This document shows positions 1 through 10,726 of a DNA stretch of 64,000 nt, in pieces. This DNA comes from Nectonema munidae (lineage: Eukaryota > Nematomorpha > Nectonematoida > Nectonematidae): assembly GCA_030549495.1 (NCBI GenBank), contig JAUIRK010001047.1, forward strand, positions 868,001 through 932,000. The letters are read 5' to 3'. The notes beneath the pieces were generated by a model. It had not been told where the DNA came from. It did not search any database and was given only the letters and a program-made list of their open reading frames with translations. Within the stretch, counting starts at the first letter, position 1, and every line of letters begins with the position of its first letter. The position numbers and the translations under genes are program-made.

Positions 1-16
1 CAGAGTTCAATTGTAA

Positions 17-51
17 ATGTCTATAGCTCCTCCTAAGGAAACACTCTGCAG
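17..51 (+). CDS. Possible first coding exon of the makorin gene
   Basis: An ATG at 17 opens a short frame reading MSIAPPKETLCR, followed by a GT donor at 52. Makorins usually begin with a short N-terminal stretch that runs into the first CCCH finger, and a peptide ending in TLCR would fit its first cysteine. I could not find the continuing exon (a Tyr-Phe run followed by the remaining Cys and His residues) before 10604. The link is therefore only suggested by strand, position and peptide shape. Confidence 0.25.
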
Positions 52-379
52 GTTTAGTTTCTTTTGTAAAACAATTTTTCATAGTAATGTTTAATTTGTA
101 TTTTAAATGTCAAAAGTATATCATTAATAAATTTGTATACTTCAAAACAAACAAGTAGTGGCAGACTTCATTCTTAAATAATTGTTGGCAAAAATCGTCC
201 ACTCAAATCTTGCTGTTTTTATAATTTAAAAAATAGGCTAAAAATTTTTATTTTTATAAAACAGTTTTTTTTGTTAAAAATTTACTGTTTAAATTTAATT
301 CCTATTCTAAAAGCAATGATTTTTGTTGTCTAAATTTATGCTACCATATTAATAATTCAGGGTTGCCACAATTTTCAAA
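52..379. other. AT-rich stretch, nothing recognised
   Basis: Low-complexity AT-rich DNA with no open frame of interest and no repeat that I recognise. It may be intron if the 17-51 exon is real. Confidence 0.5.
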
Positions 380-526
380 AAGGTAAAGGTACCTTGGGGT
401 GTTTTCATCGAGAAGGCCAGAGGCCGCTTGTATCGAGCTATGAGAAAGTTGCCGGAAGCGTGATTCGAACCCAAGACTTTGAATTTCGAAATCACACGCT
501 CTACCCAACCTACTCACACCCCATAG
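380..526 (-). repeat. tRNA-derived SINE, family A (copy 1)
   Basis: On the - strand a tRNA-like head carries an A-box-like TTGGGTAGAGCG and a B box GGGTTCGAATC. A body follows with TCGATACAAGCGGC, CTTCTCGATGAAAACA and a CCTTTACC end. The same body recurs on the + strand at 7083-7229. The two copies diverge in the tRNA part but share the body in order, which marks a SINE family and not a tRNA gene. The small ORFs that cross it on both strands are shadows. Confidence 0.75.
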
Positions 527-1082
527 ATATAACCAGTGAAGAGATATCACTTTGTTCAATAACAAAAAGTTATCCACCTTCATAATCTAAAAGACTTTCT
601 CTTACACACTAAAGAAAAAGATGGCCAAATTCGATTCACATTAAGAAATTATCCTAACATATTGGCATTTATCACAGTTCTGATATCTTTTGTGGCTTTA
701 AAATTTTTAGATTTCCTATTATTCCTAGTCAATTAATGATTGTAGTCAAAGATTTTTCATTCACAAAGAAAAGTCTTCTTTACCATCAAAATCTTTTTTG
801 AAATACTTAATATTATATTATTTCATCAACTGCTAGTTTGCTGAAAATCTTGATATTCCTTGTCGATAAAATAGATGTTTCTTTCTTAAAATCTTATAGC
901 TCCTCAAAGGACTACTACACTGACCACATAAAAGAGATGCCCTACGAGTTACTATTATTTTTTAATAAATCGAACGTTTTTCTTTTATTTAACTTAAGTT
1001 AGTAACACATCTGAAATAAATAGTATTCCAAAAATAAAATTAAGGCTTTATTTCAAAAATTTCTACACTCATTACAATTCAC
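527..1082. other. AT-rich stretch, nothing recognised
   Basis: No coding signal, splice context or repeat recognised. Confidence 0.4.
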
Positions 1083-1500
1083 AAATGACGTACTGTGTTC
1101 ATTGCATACCTTTTTGCACACTTTGAGCAAGTTTACTTCTGCATTCGACTTTTTTGATCAGCATAAAAAGCATCTTCTCATTACTCTTGAAAAATGTGAT
1201 CGAAATAACGGCTATACCACTGACATTAACGGCGTTCATGAAGAAAGCTATCGGTCTCTGAACAGTTTTTCCTTTGCAAGAGTATTCGGGAACAAGTTGA
1301 TCGCCCCACTTTATCCAAACTCCGAATTCTTTTCATATCTCCCTTATAAGATCAAAGTTTTTGGAATGGCAGATCTAAAAATTTTCATCTTGTATTTATC
1401 ACCTTTATACTGCTTGAAAAGGCATATTCCAAGAAAAGGAATAAGTTGTTTATCTATTTTTCAATTTGGTATAACTTGTAATTTATGACTCAAAAGATCC
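1083..1500 (-). pseudogene. piggyBac transposase C-terminal relic
   Basis: Read on the - strand, the segment gives WGDQLVPEY, then RPIAFFMNAVNVSGIA, which matches the piggyBac pattern around the last catalytic Asp and the following RWP..FFN..D..G segment. A different frame nearer 1083 gives a Cys/His cluster (CKKVCNEH then C) like the C-terminal cysteine-rich DNA-binding domain of piggyBac transposases. The frame is broken between the two parts, so this is a decayed 3' end. The + strand ORF over the same bases is a shadow. Confidence 0.6.
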
Positions 1501-1809
1501 CAAATTTGACGAATTTGTGCGAACTTATCTTTTTCTTCTTTCGATTATAGAACTTTTATCGTCAAACCTGATAAAACGCAAAAAGAATTAAAATATTTTT
1601 CAAACTCATCGTTTTTCTAAATATATATTAGTTCCATAGAACTTCCCAAAGTGCGTGACTTTGCGTTGAATGTCCCTTACAAAGAAGGAATGCAATAAAA
1701 TCCTTGAACTCTAATTTGTCACCACAATAATTATAACTGATTTGGCCATCAAACTCTTCCATATTTGTAAAAAGGACTTAATTTTTATTAGGACATTTAT
1801 TAATTAGAT
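1501..1809. other. No gene seen
   Basis: AT-rich spacer between the piggyBac relic and the next hAT-like element. Confidence 0.4.
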
Positions 1810-2222
1810 CAGAGGTGGGCAAATGATTGCACTTGTGCCAAACTTGGCACGCCAAGCCATTCTCAGTGGCACGCAAAAATTGTAAGTTTTACAATTAAAT
1901 TTTTTCATCTACACAAAGTACAATAACTTTTTAAGCAGTTTTTATAATAGATCAAAGGCAATCAAATGTGCTATTGTGCCAATATTGAAAAGTTGGCTAA
2001 AGTTATCAAACAGTCAAGCATTAATTACTTATATAATTTTTATATTGCTAATTATAATTTTACTTATTGTATCTTTATGTAAATTTGTTTATAAATGTTA
2101 AATTAATTTTAAAACAATTATGTTGATTTTGGTTTGGATAAATATACATATGAGGTTGGCACTCGAGATGAGTTGAGAAGTGTTAAGTTGACACGCCGTT
2201 AGCATAAGGTTGCCGACTCCTC
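1810..2222. mobile_element. Short hAT-like nonautonomous element (tentative)
   Basis: The left end reads CAGAGGTGGGCAAA and the right end reads as a weak inverted match (GAGGAGTCGGCA on the - strand). The flanks aattagat and gtctagat could be a decayed 8-bp target duplication. Internal inverted words around TTGGCACGCC support an element. There is no transposase frame. Confidence 0.45.
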
Positions 2223-5200
2223 GTCTAGATAGTTTAGCCTCATTATGCGACATTGTTTCAAGGCAGCGCCCTAACTTATAAAATATATAAATGTTCATAG
2301 TCTTTTACATGTGACTTAAGTTTGGCAATTATCTGTCAAATTTAAATGTTTGGCTGGATATTATTAATATTAATTCTAATATCATACTAGATATAATAGA
2401 TAATATTATCTATACAAATTTTTCATTACTTAAATTTTTTTTAAATCACTAAATCCAATTTCAACCATACAATCTATCGGAAAGATCAAAAAATAATTTT
2501 TTGTGACTTCTGAATAGTGGGAAGAGAATTTGAATTTTATGATATCCAAAATTTATAGCTACTTATTTTTTTAATTTAAACTAATATTTATTTGACTGCG
2601 GTACATAAAAACCGTGGGTCGAGAAATATGACATAAATAAGCGATCTAAATGGGGAATGTGCAAAATATATTAATATAAATAAGTTTTGGACAGGTTGCT
2701 GAAGTCTAAAACACAATTGACAGGCAAACTGTTAAGTGGTATAGGGCAGAGCGGAAAAACAGGACGGGGATATAAACCGGAGAAAGCACTAGTGTGCTGG
2801 AATGAAGAATTCAATATATATCTGTGTCTTCTCTAAATTATGCTCAGTTTGATGTAAAATGGGGGAAAACTTCATCTAGAGATTGCACTTTCAGGCACAT
2901 TTTCTCGAACAAGAATCCGAAGAATGATACTGATGGCTCTGCGTTGAAGCTTCTCAAAAGTTTCTGATTAAATATCATATAAATTATTTTCCAAATTATA
3001 ACAAAAAAAAATAATAATAAAATAAATTAAAATAATTTATAATCTTTAAATTATAAGAGTAAAAAATTAAATAGCGAAAACTTGTTATTGGTAACTTTCG
3101 ACACTGCCTCTCTCTAAGAATTTCAAGGCGCCACCTTTGATACGACTGAATTCTAGTCTTACCTTTAATCTTTTAAACTTGTTTTTCTCCTATATGTCTT
3201 CAACGACTTTCCTCTATACAGCATTCGCGTAACTTTATCGGGGGCGCTGGGTCGGGTATAGCGCTTCCGAAAAAATTTATTTGTATTAATACATCATTTA
3301 ATAAAAGTTCAATAGTAATATTATAGTTTAATGACGGAATTATGGTTTTCTACATTCCCTCTCCTTATGCATACCTATATTATTCAGTTTTTCGCGTGAA
3401 GTGTTATTACAAGTTTTAAGGCCGCTGAAATTTACAACCCCGAAATGGCACATATGTTAGACCTGTGTATTGGCCAGAAATTTGGGATTTGGGCCGTCGG
3501 ATAGGGATTGGAAAATAAAGCGCAAACGGATCGCTGTTTTATCTAATTACAAGACTTGGTCTTTTACATAACTTATTTTTAAAACAACAAGTTATTTTTA
3601 ATAATTAACTAGTATCTCGTTTAATTAGTTAAAAATTAACTTACTATGCATTACTAGCCTCAATTGCAAAGGGGCCGACCGAGGGCTAGTATAAGGTCTA
3701 GGTAACACCTTGTTTGCTTTCCTTAATATAGTCGTAAAAATATTCTAAAAGCTACAGTCATACACCCATTCTCTTGTATGTAGCTTCTTTATATTTTATT
3801 GAATTTTGACAAATGAATAAAAATTTAAACTTTTGATTTTTTCACAATTATTTTCTCTTGACAAATGAAATAAATCAGGCATATCCTATAAGCTCATAAA
3901 ATGAATGCTTGAAAAAGAGAAGTCGTCAACATATAATTAAAGAGTGTTGCACAACTTTATCCCTTTGTTATTCCTTATGTAAATCACTCAATCATTGTCT
4001 GTAAAGCTACAACAAAGAAATGAAGTAGTCAAAATAAATATTTGAAATTTTGCAGCTTTTCTTTATGGTGAGCACTTTTCGTATAATGTGATTGATTCAT
4101 TTTATGAAACAAAGGATTTATAGCAAGCATCATTACATCCTTGCCTATACAAATTGAAACATTATTTCTTTTAGAATATATTAATTTATAACGTGTACGT
4201 ACTTTTTAAAACACAAGCCTAACTAGTAGGTTTACAAAAGACCGTTGCTTCTCCTTGTTGTTTGGTTAATTTTTTAAGGATTTTAACTGTCAAAAATATT
4301 CAAACAAATCATTCATTTTTTCTATAAGAAATATGCAAAATAATTCCTAAAATGTCCTTAAAGGTAGAGTTATTGTTATTACAAAGGCAGGAACGTGGAG
4401 GAGGAAAGGCCCTGCCAGGCTCAAGATTATTAGCGTCGGGAAACTGGAATGAAGCTGCGCTCCCTTATTTTTTACTCGTTTTTTATATAAACAATTTGAA
4501 ATTTAAGTCCAAAACACGCGTAATTTTTTTTTCCTAAATCCAGTACTGAATATATTAGTGATGTACCCATCCCATATTTTCTACCAATGCCTGTCAAGTT
4601 ACAAAGAGCGAGTGCCAAAACGATGCGATGCTAAAATAGTTCATGATTACTAGTGTTGTACCCATTAGCGGTATTGGCTTATTTTTGTTTAATCGGCATC
4701 GCCAATTTTTTAATTATTCGCCCATTTCTTGGACCGAACAGTCTGAGTAAAATGACACTTTCATTCTGTTCAAATATTTCTGTAAACTTTAGATATGGCA
4801 TTTCTTCGAGAAAAGCGTGTTCTTTGCTTCCTTATTGCTGTAAACAACAGCACAAATGCGACTTTGTCTAAGATATGAGTTCGCAACCATATCTTATTAA
4901 TTATTAAAGATAGATCATCACGTTAATTTGAGTCACGAGTATAAGTTATAATAAATACTAGAATTCGCTACGATTTCAATTTGTTAGAATACTATTTTAA
5001 AATCAGATTATAGGGTTCTGAATACACGACTGATAGATTATGTCTTAAAAATCTTTAGTCAATTTACAAGTACTATTTTCTTCAGTTCTAAGCATTTGCT
5101 GACATAAACCCTTTTCAGAGGCGTGTTGCAGAATCACTAAATTTAAATTAAAAATACAAAAACACTCCAAAAAATTCGCTAACAGTGGCAAATTAACCAT

Positions 5201-5269
5201 TTTCGATTAAAAAAAAGTAGAACAAGCCGTTGACGATCCGTCTGTACATCACTAGTAGACATGCTAACA
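2223..5269. other. 3 kb without a recognisable gene
   Basis: AT-rich DNA with slightly more GC-rich patches near 2740-2790, 3110-3260 and 3410-3540. None gives a recognisable protein on either strand. The ORFs at 4352 and 4653 have no recognisable domains, no splice context and unremarkable composition, so I do not call them. Confidence 0.4.
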
Positions 5270-5277
5270 GCTTAAAG

Positions 5278-6404
5278 CAGGGGTGTCCATTGAATATTAA
5301 AAATCAATCATATATTGACATTTGTTTCATTTTTTTACCCTTTGATTTTTCACTTCATTTTTTTAATTTTCAATGAGCCTTCATGAATTTTTGTGTCAAT
5401 TGTTGATTATAAGTTAATTTTTCAAAGTCTTAAATGTGCATTTTTTTAAATCACATTTTCAGTTCATTAACCCATTTACGGCCAATATTCCTATTTTGGA
5501 ACATAAGTAATTTCATCTTCGTCTGCTTTTTTCAATGACTTTGAATATAAATCGTCTGCGTTTTTTTTAGATATCGTCTGCTTTGCTTGGCCTTAAATGG
5601 GTTAATGTCAATTTCGAAAAAAAGAAAAAAATATAGGAAGAAAAGAGAATTTTTCAGGAGCAGTGGGAATTCAATAATTTTGCAGTAAAGATCGAAGAAA
5701 AAAATAGTTTTAAAATTCTTTGTCTTATTTGTGGACAAACAATAGCTGTTTCCAAGGAATACAACATTAAAAGACATTATAATTCTTTGCATAGCAGTTT
5801 TGATAGTTTTAAAGATGTTTCAAGAACAGAAAAGTTAGCTCAACTGAAAGCGTCCCACTCAAAACAAAAAAATGATCATGAATGTAACTAAAACGTCAGA
5901 AGGTTTGGTGAAGGCTATAGTTATATTGTTAGTGAAATGATTGCCCGAAATTCACAACCTTTCACAGAAGGAGAATTTATTAAATCATGTCTCGTGAAAG
6001 TATCAGAAGTTCTGTGTCCAGACAAAACAAAATTATTTCCTGAAATAAGTCTTTCACGCAAAACATCCGTAAGAAGGATAACAGAAATGTCATCGAACTT
6101 AGAAGAGCAGATGAAATCTTTGGTTAGAAAGTTTGACTGTTTTTCATTGGCATTAGATGAAAGCACTGGTATCTGTGATACCTCTTTTTGTGCTATCAGA
6201 GGTTTTGATTGTTATCTGAAAGTTCATGAAGAGTTACTTGACTTAATGTTTCTCAAAGACACCACAAGAGGTAGATATTTTCGAAGGTTTGGAAAAGGTT
6301 TTTCGTGATTTCGATCTAAATTTTTTTCAGAAATCAGATACAGCCCGATCATGTCGAAAAAAATATGAAAATGGCCCATTAGTTGTATCAGTTGGACATC
6401 CCTG
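5278..6404 (+). mobile_element. hAT transposon remnant with target duplication
   Basis: The ends are CAGGGGTGTCCA (5278) and TGGACATCCCTG (ending 6404), an inverted pair typical of hAT/Charlie elements. The flanks gcttaaag (5270-5277) and gcctaaag (6405-6412) form an 8-bp target duplication with one mismatch. The coding part encodes the N-terminal half of a hAT transposase of the GTF2IRD2/ZBED-like type: a zinc-finger start (CLICG...KRHYNSLH) and then, at 5937-6308, PFTEGEFIKSCL, LCPDKTKLF, LSRKTSVRRI and SLALDEST with the first catalytic Asp. The rest of the catalytic domain is missing, so the copy is internally deleted. A 131-bp MITE sits inside it. Confidence 0.85.
5471..5601. mobile_element. 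TTAA-flanked piggyBac-like MITE (copy 1 of 4)
   Basis: The terminal inverted repeats CCCATTTACGGCCAA and CCCATTTAAGGCCAA match at 14 of 15 positions and are bounded on both sides by TTAA (5467-5470, 5602-5605), the target of piggyBac elements. It is nested in the hAT element at 5278-6404, so it inserted later. Related copies lie at 46222, 50661 and 63132. Confidence 0.8.
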
Positions 6405-6426
6405 GCCTAAAGGGTCAGCATAGCCC

Positions 6427-6560
6427 AGTGCTTCTCAAACTGGTGCGCCCTTGTAGATAGCCAGGTGCGCCATGAAAGGTAGCCATGTGAACCTTAAGAT
6501 TCCATCTAGATCAGAGATTCTTAAAACAAGGGGTGCACGCAACTCCAGGGGTGCGAGAAA
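6427..6560. mobile_element. hAT terminal fragments
   Basis: CAGTGCTTCTCAAACTGG and a second, similar end CAGAGATTCTTAAAAC with GGTGC-rich following sequence look like terminal sequences of hAT elements. No partner end or target duplication was found, so only fragments can be claimed. Confidence 0.4.
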
Positions 6561-7082
6561 TGGCCCAATAATGGTCAACATATGTAATATGTACTTCTAT
6601 ATCTATTTTTCCTTAAATAAAATTTCTGATAAACTTTTCAATCTAAAAATTTTCAAAGATAGAACCGAAAAATTTATTTGATTCTCGATACCCCCTCTTA
6701 TTCGCAATTCAGCATTCGCGGTTTTTTGCAGAGATATAACTACTTGCGAAAAATTGACTGATTCACCAAGTTTACATTTTTTTTCTTTTTTACAACCTTA
6801 TCAATCTTAACTTCACATCACTATATTTTTACACCCTGTAAAAAGACTAATGATTTCTTGAAGATGATTAAAAGGACGATGTAGCATCAGAGAAGATATA
6901 ACTAATCATCTATTTTGTACAATCTCTATTTTCATAAAACCTTATTTAAGGTTTTGGTTATCTTTGTCATTTTTATTTAGTAAACTTTATTTGCATAAAT
7001 AAAACTTGAGTAATTACTTCATTTTGAAGGGAAATTAAATTCAAAATAATTTAAACAATTTCAAAATAATTAAATTCATTTT
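6561..7082. other. No gene seen
   Basis: AT-rich sequence with no repeat or coding pattern recognised. Confidence 0.4.
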
Positions 7083-7229
7083 GTGAGTAGGGTGGGTTAG
7101 ATGCTGGATTCGATAACTCAAGGTCTTGTGTTCGATCCCCCATTAACCCTGCTTTCCTCATAGTTCGATACAAGCGGCGCAATTGTGCCTTCTCGATGAA
7201 AACATCCTATGGAACCTTTACCCTTTACC
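7083..7229 (+). repeat. tRNA-derived SINE, family A (copy 2)
   Basis: A tRNA-like head with B box TGTTCGATCCC is followed by the family A body: TTCGATACAAGCGGC, CTTCTCGATGAAAACA and CCTATGGAACCTTTACCC. It is collinear with the inverted copy at 380-526. Confidence 0.75.
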
Positions 7230-8377
7230 TTAGATACAAATGTATTTAAATTTAGTGTTAAGAAAATTTTTCTTATATGAGAAGCTCAAGAAAACGGTTT
7301 TAATTTTTTTTGTTATGAGCTTAATTTTTATTCGATTTCTGTACAACTATTGGCAACTCTGTAAGTAATTTTTTAAAGCTTAAGTTATATGAAACAGAAC
7401 TTAACATTTTCGTATTGAGAAGTTTATCATACCTAAATAGAGTTGTAAAATGCGATGCTAAAATGTTCAAATTAATAGTCAAAACGTATGGAATTACACT
7501 CAAAATAATTTTCTTTTCAACACTAGTATGCACCGTTGTGATATATAAACCCGGATTCCTCTGATGCTTACAATAGAAGAAAGTTTTTTATATTCCTAGT
7601 CTCAAATGCCCTATATTAATATAAATTTTTATTTCTGCCTAGATTTTATCAAATTGGAACATGTTACAAAGGAAATAATTGCAATTTTTCGCATGATCGA
7701 AGTAAAAGTGTCTCAACAGTCTGCCGCTACTATTCCAAAAATGCTTGCCCATATGGCAAAAATTGCTGGTATGATTGAAAGCATATTTTCTAAGAAAAGT
7801 ATGAAAATATTTCATTTTTCAGGTATAATCACGTGAAGGCAACCACTCTTGATAAAATTAATGGATTCACCTCAATAAAAGGAAGTATGAAAGACTTGAA
7901 ATTTTAATAATATTACTTCTTTTCATTCCATCCAAGTTTCATAATTATTTTACAGATGAGAAATAAGGCTGTGATGTGCAAAAAATGAACAAGAGTCATT
8001 CATTATCAAGCGTAACACAATCACTTGAACCTTTGACACATTAATTAGCCCCCATAACACATCTATTAACACCGTAACACATTTATTGATACTAAGAACA
8101 CCTATATTTTACGCTGTTTCCTCACTTTAGTAAACATTAAATTTCTATTAGAAATTTTTTCTTATAGATTTTAGAATTTTGAATTAGGATTGCAAATATA
8201 TAACAAATGCAAAGAAGTAAAACATAACATTTTAAGTTGTACAAAAGTTACAGAAAAAGATGTCTTTCTGAGTAGTTCAGGTATTATATTGTTTCATTTT
8301 ACTTTTACAAAAAAAAATTCTAATTGGTTTGAGTATTGATGTACAAAGTCATTCTATAATTAGGGATGTACTAGATC
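7230..8377. other. About 1.1 kb without a recognised gene
   Basis: The ORF at 7606-7836 (+) has a short, less biased stretch (SQQSAATIPKMLAHMAKIAG) but no family I can name and no convincing splice sites. The - strand ORF at 7321-7533 is unremarkable. Confidence 0.35.
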
Positions 8378-9408
8378 AGTGGTTCCCAACCTTTTTCCAG
8401 TGGCGACCCCATTTAAGCCTCACCAGACTTTCTGCGACCCCATCCAAAGATCAAGGCTATATTCTTTGATTAAGGTATACATACGAATGCAACATAACTG
8501 CAGTAACTTCTTTTATTATAGCAAGAACGAAAATATACATATAAATTTTATAATTTATTTACATAATTGGATGTTACTGATGCGAGTAATACATGCTTTG
8601 TTTTGATAATAAACAATAATGTTCTTAATGTCATGGTTAGTACTGTTTTTCTATCACCAACTTCTCAATCTGTGATGTTGTTTTGGATACAGCACAGCGT
8701 AGGTCATCATAGAGTTACTCAGCATGGAATTTACTTCTTAGCTTCGATTTTAAGATGAAAAGGTAACTTCACATATATATGTCGAAGGAAAAGGCATGAG
8801 AATTCTTGGCATACCTTCTGCCAAATATGGATATCGAAGTAATTGTTGGATCCAAAATTGATTCACTCAGTGTTTGCACAGTCAGATGTGATAAGATCAA
8901 TGAATTCCTCTTAATATCTTTCAGGAACATCTTTAATTTTTGCAGCAAATGGTTTTCTAAGTAAGCTATGGGATAACTGTGGCTTTTCTGGAAAATATCG
9001 ACTAAACTCCTCTAGTCTAAGTGTTGGATGAGAAAACTTTGAAAACTGTTATTTAATGGAACGTTAGTCACATTTTCTTCAACAAATATATTTATTGTGG
9101 GAATCATGTAAAAATTTCTCTTTTTTATCCTTGTCAGCTAAGGATCTATCTTCATTTGGAAGGCATTTAGTTATTCTGCAAAATCAATTATTTTGGAATT
9201 TTTTCCCTTAAGTGAAAGATTAAGGGAATTCAGAATTGTTAAGAAATCTACCAAGTATACAGTTTTTGCCAAATTATTCAAGTCACCGGGGAAATTTAAA
9301 AGTTCTGTTCTTCCTTGCTGAGATAGGAATTCTCCCACCTCAGCATATAACTCAAAAAATCTCTGCAATACTTTTTCTTTTAAGAGACACCTGTGGGCTC
9401 TTATCAAT
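8378..9408 (-). pseudogene. hAT (ZBED5/FAM200-like) transposase relic, C-terminal half
   Basis: A hAT end CAGTGGTTCCCAACCTTTTT starts at 8378. On the - strand from about 9400 down to 8700 the peptide follows the ZBED5/SCAND3/FAM200 transposase pattern: KVLQRFFELYAEVGEFL, NLAKTVYLVDFLTILN, LNLSLKGKN, an Asn-Ala-Phe helix, then PLNN..FQSFLIQHLD. Several stops and shifts interrupt it. Its 5' side ends abruptly at about 9409, where a viral polymerase fossil begins in the opposite orientation. Confidence 0.75.
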
Positions 9409-10340
9409 GGGAGAGGGCATGTTTCAACGAGTCTGGACACCATTGACACCATGCTCTCTCTTGTACAATACCTATGGTCTGGGCTTTGTAGTTGACGTGA
9501 TGGGCTCAGGAGATAACCAAGTACTTATGGCTCCTCTCCCGCGAAATCAACCAGCAGGATTAATACAAGAATCACCATATACTGCACTTGACGTCATGTC
9601 AAGGGAGACTGGGCTACCACTCAAATTGGAGGAAACTTATTCATCTCTTAGTTATTTTTAATACAACAAGCAATCCTACCTTCATGGGGTGAGGATACCC
9701 CTAGATCTCAAGTACATTATTAGGGCTGGAGGAGAAGCAATGGAGATTGCTCCATCCCTAAACTTACAACTTAGTGCAATACACTCGTCTGGGGTTACTG
9801 CGATGGAGAGTCAATATCACCTTTGGCTGCTTACTTAACTTGTAGTTTTGAGTGTCTTATTAGGATCCGACAAAAGTGTCGCACTATAAATCACCAATTA
9901 GCAGCACTCTTAGCCGTTAGTCGTGCATTAGGTGGGCTGAAAGTCATACCTTTTGCAAGTTAATGTGTTAGAGGTCGTCCTGACACAGCAAAAGAGAATC
10001 TGTATCATTAAAAGCGGACAGTTGAATCAGGTGTGTCACCCCTAATCACTCGAAGGGTCTTCTCACTCACTACCAATATATTCAAAGAGAGGGATAAACT
10101 GGACTGCTGTATCACGTGATCCCTACACAATTCCAACCATCCTACCTGATGTTATGAGTTTGTGGATCAGGGATAAAATTGAGCAAGTACTACCACATAA
10201 CAAAAAATTGCTGCCTTTGCTCAGCATGGAGCGCAATACCAAGAAGAAATTCTATTAAATGTACTAGATGGTAGAAAAATATCCGAGCGGTCGGCTATGG
10301 CAAATCCGGCCTTGCTTTAAATTTTAGTGGATGTTTGGTA
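9409..10340 (+). pseudogene. Endogenous viral element: mononegavirus-like L polymerase fragment (fossil)
   Basis: The stretch encodes part of the RNA-dependent RNA polymerase of a negative-strand RNA virus of order Mononegavirales (rhabdo-, nyami- or artovirus-like; the family cannot be fixed by eye). The palm motif C appears as GSGDNQV, followed by the LKLEETY segment that in these L proteins comes next, and weaker L-like similarity continues to about 10.3 kb. It is a partial, non-retroviral integration without N, P, M or G genes and without repeats at its ends. It is broken, with several interruptions, and looks old. It directly abuts the hAT relic at 8378-9408. Confidence 0.75.
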
Positions 10341-10603
10341 CGGCAGGATAACTAATATTAAATTACTATTATTTTGAGCAATAACACAGATATAATTTTT
10401 TATAAAACTTGGTTGAACTTCACTACAATTTTAGAGAAATTAAAAATAACATTTATGTATAAAAAGATAACTCTTTCTATTTTTGTAAAAATTTATAATA
10501 TAATTATACATATATTATACAAGTTTTTAAATATAATTATAAATACTTGAAAGTCTTATTTAAAAAAAATACACTTTTTCACTTTTTTTTTAAAAAATTT
10601 AAG

Positions 10604-10726
10604 ATGGTAATCCAAGAAATCAAAAAGTTATCACAAAACCTTCACCCCTCTTGACTCAAGAATTGCCATCTTCTAGTTCTCTTCTTTCCACACCTGCCCT
10701 ATCAAGCACCAGCAATGACACGCCTA
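10604..10726 (+). CDS. MKRN: Makorin exon: Ser/Thr/Pro-rich linker
   Basis: An AG acceptor follows a T-rich tract and a GTAAGT donor follows at 10727. The frame reads through [19 protein letters not shown] and ends in phase 1, which the next exon completes. Linkers of this kind lie between the CCCH fingers and the Cys-His motif in makorins. Assignment rests on phase, strand and composition rather than on a conserved motif. Confidence 0.55.

Noticed and set aside
1102-1488. 128-residue ORF on the + strand
   Set aside because: The opposite strand has recognisable piggyBac motifs at the same place; the + frame is a shadow.
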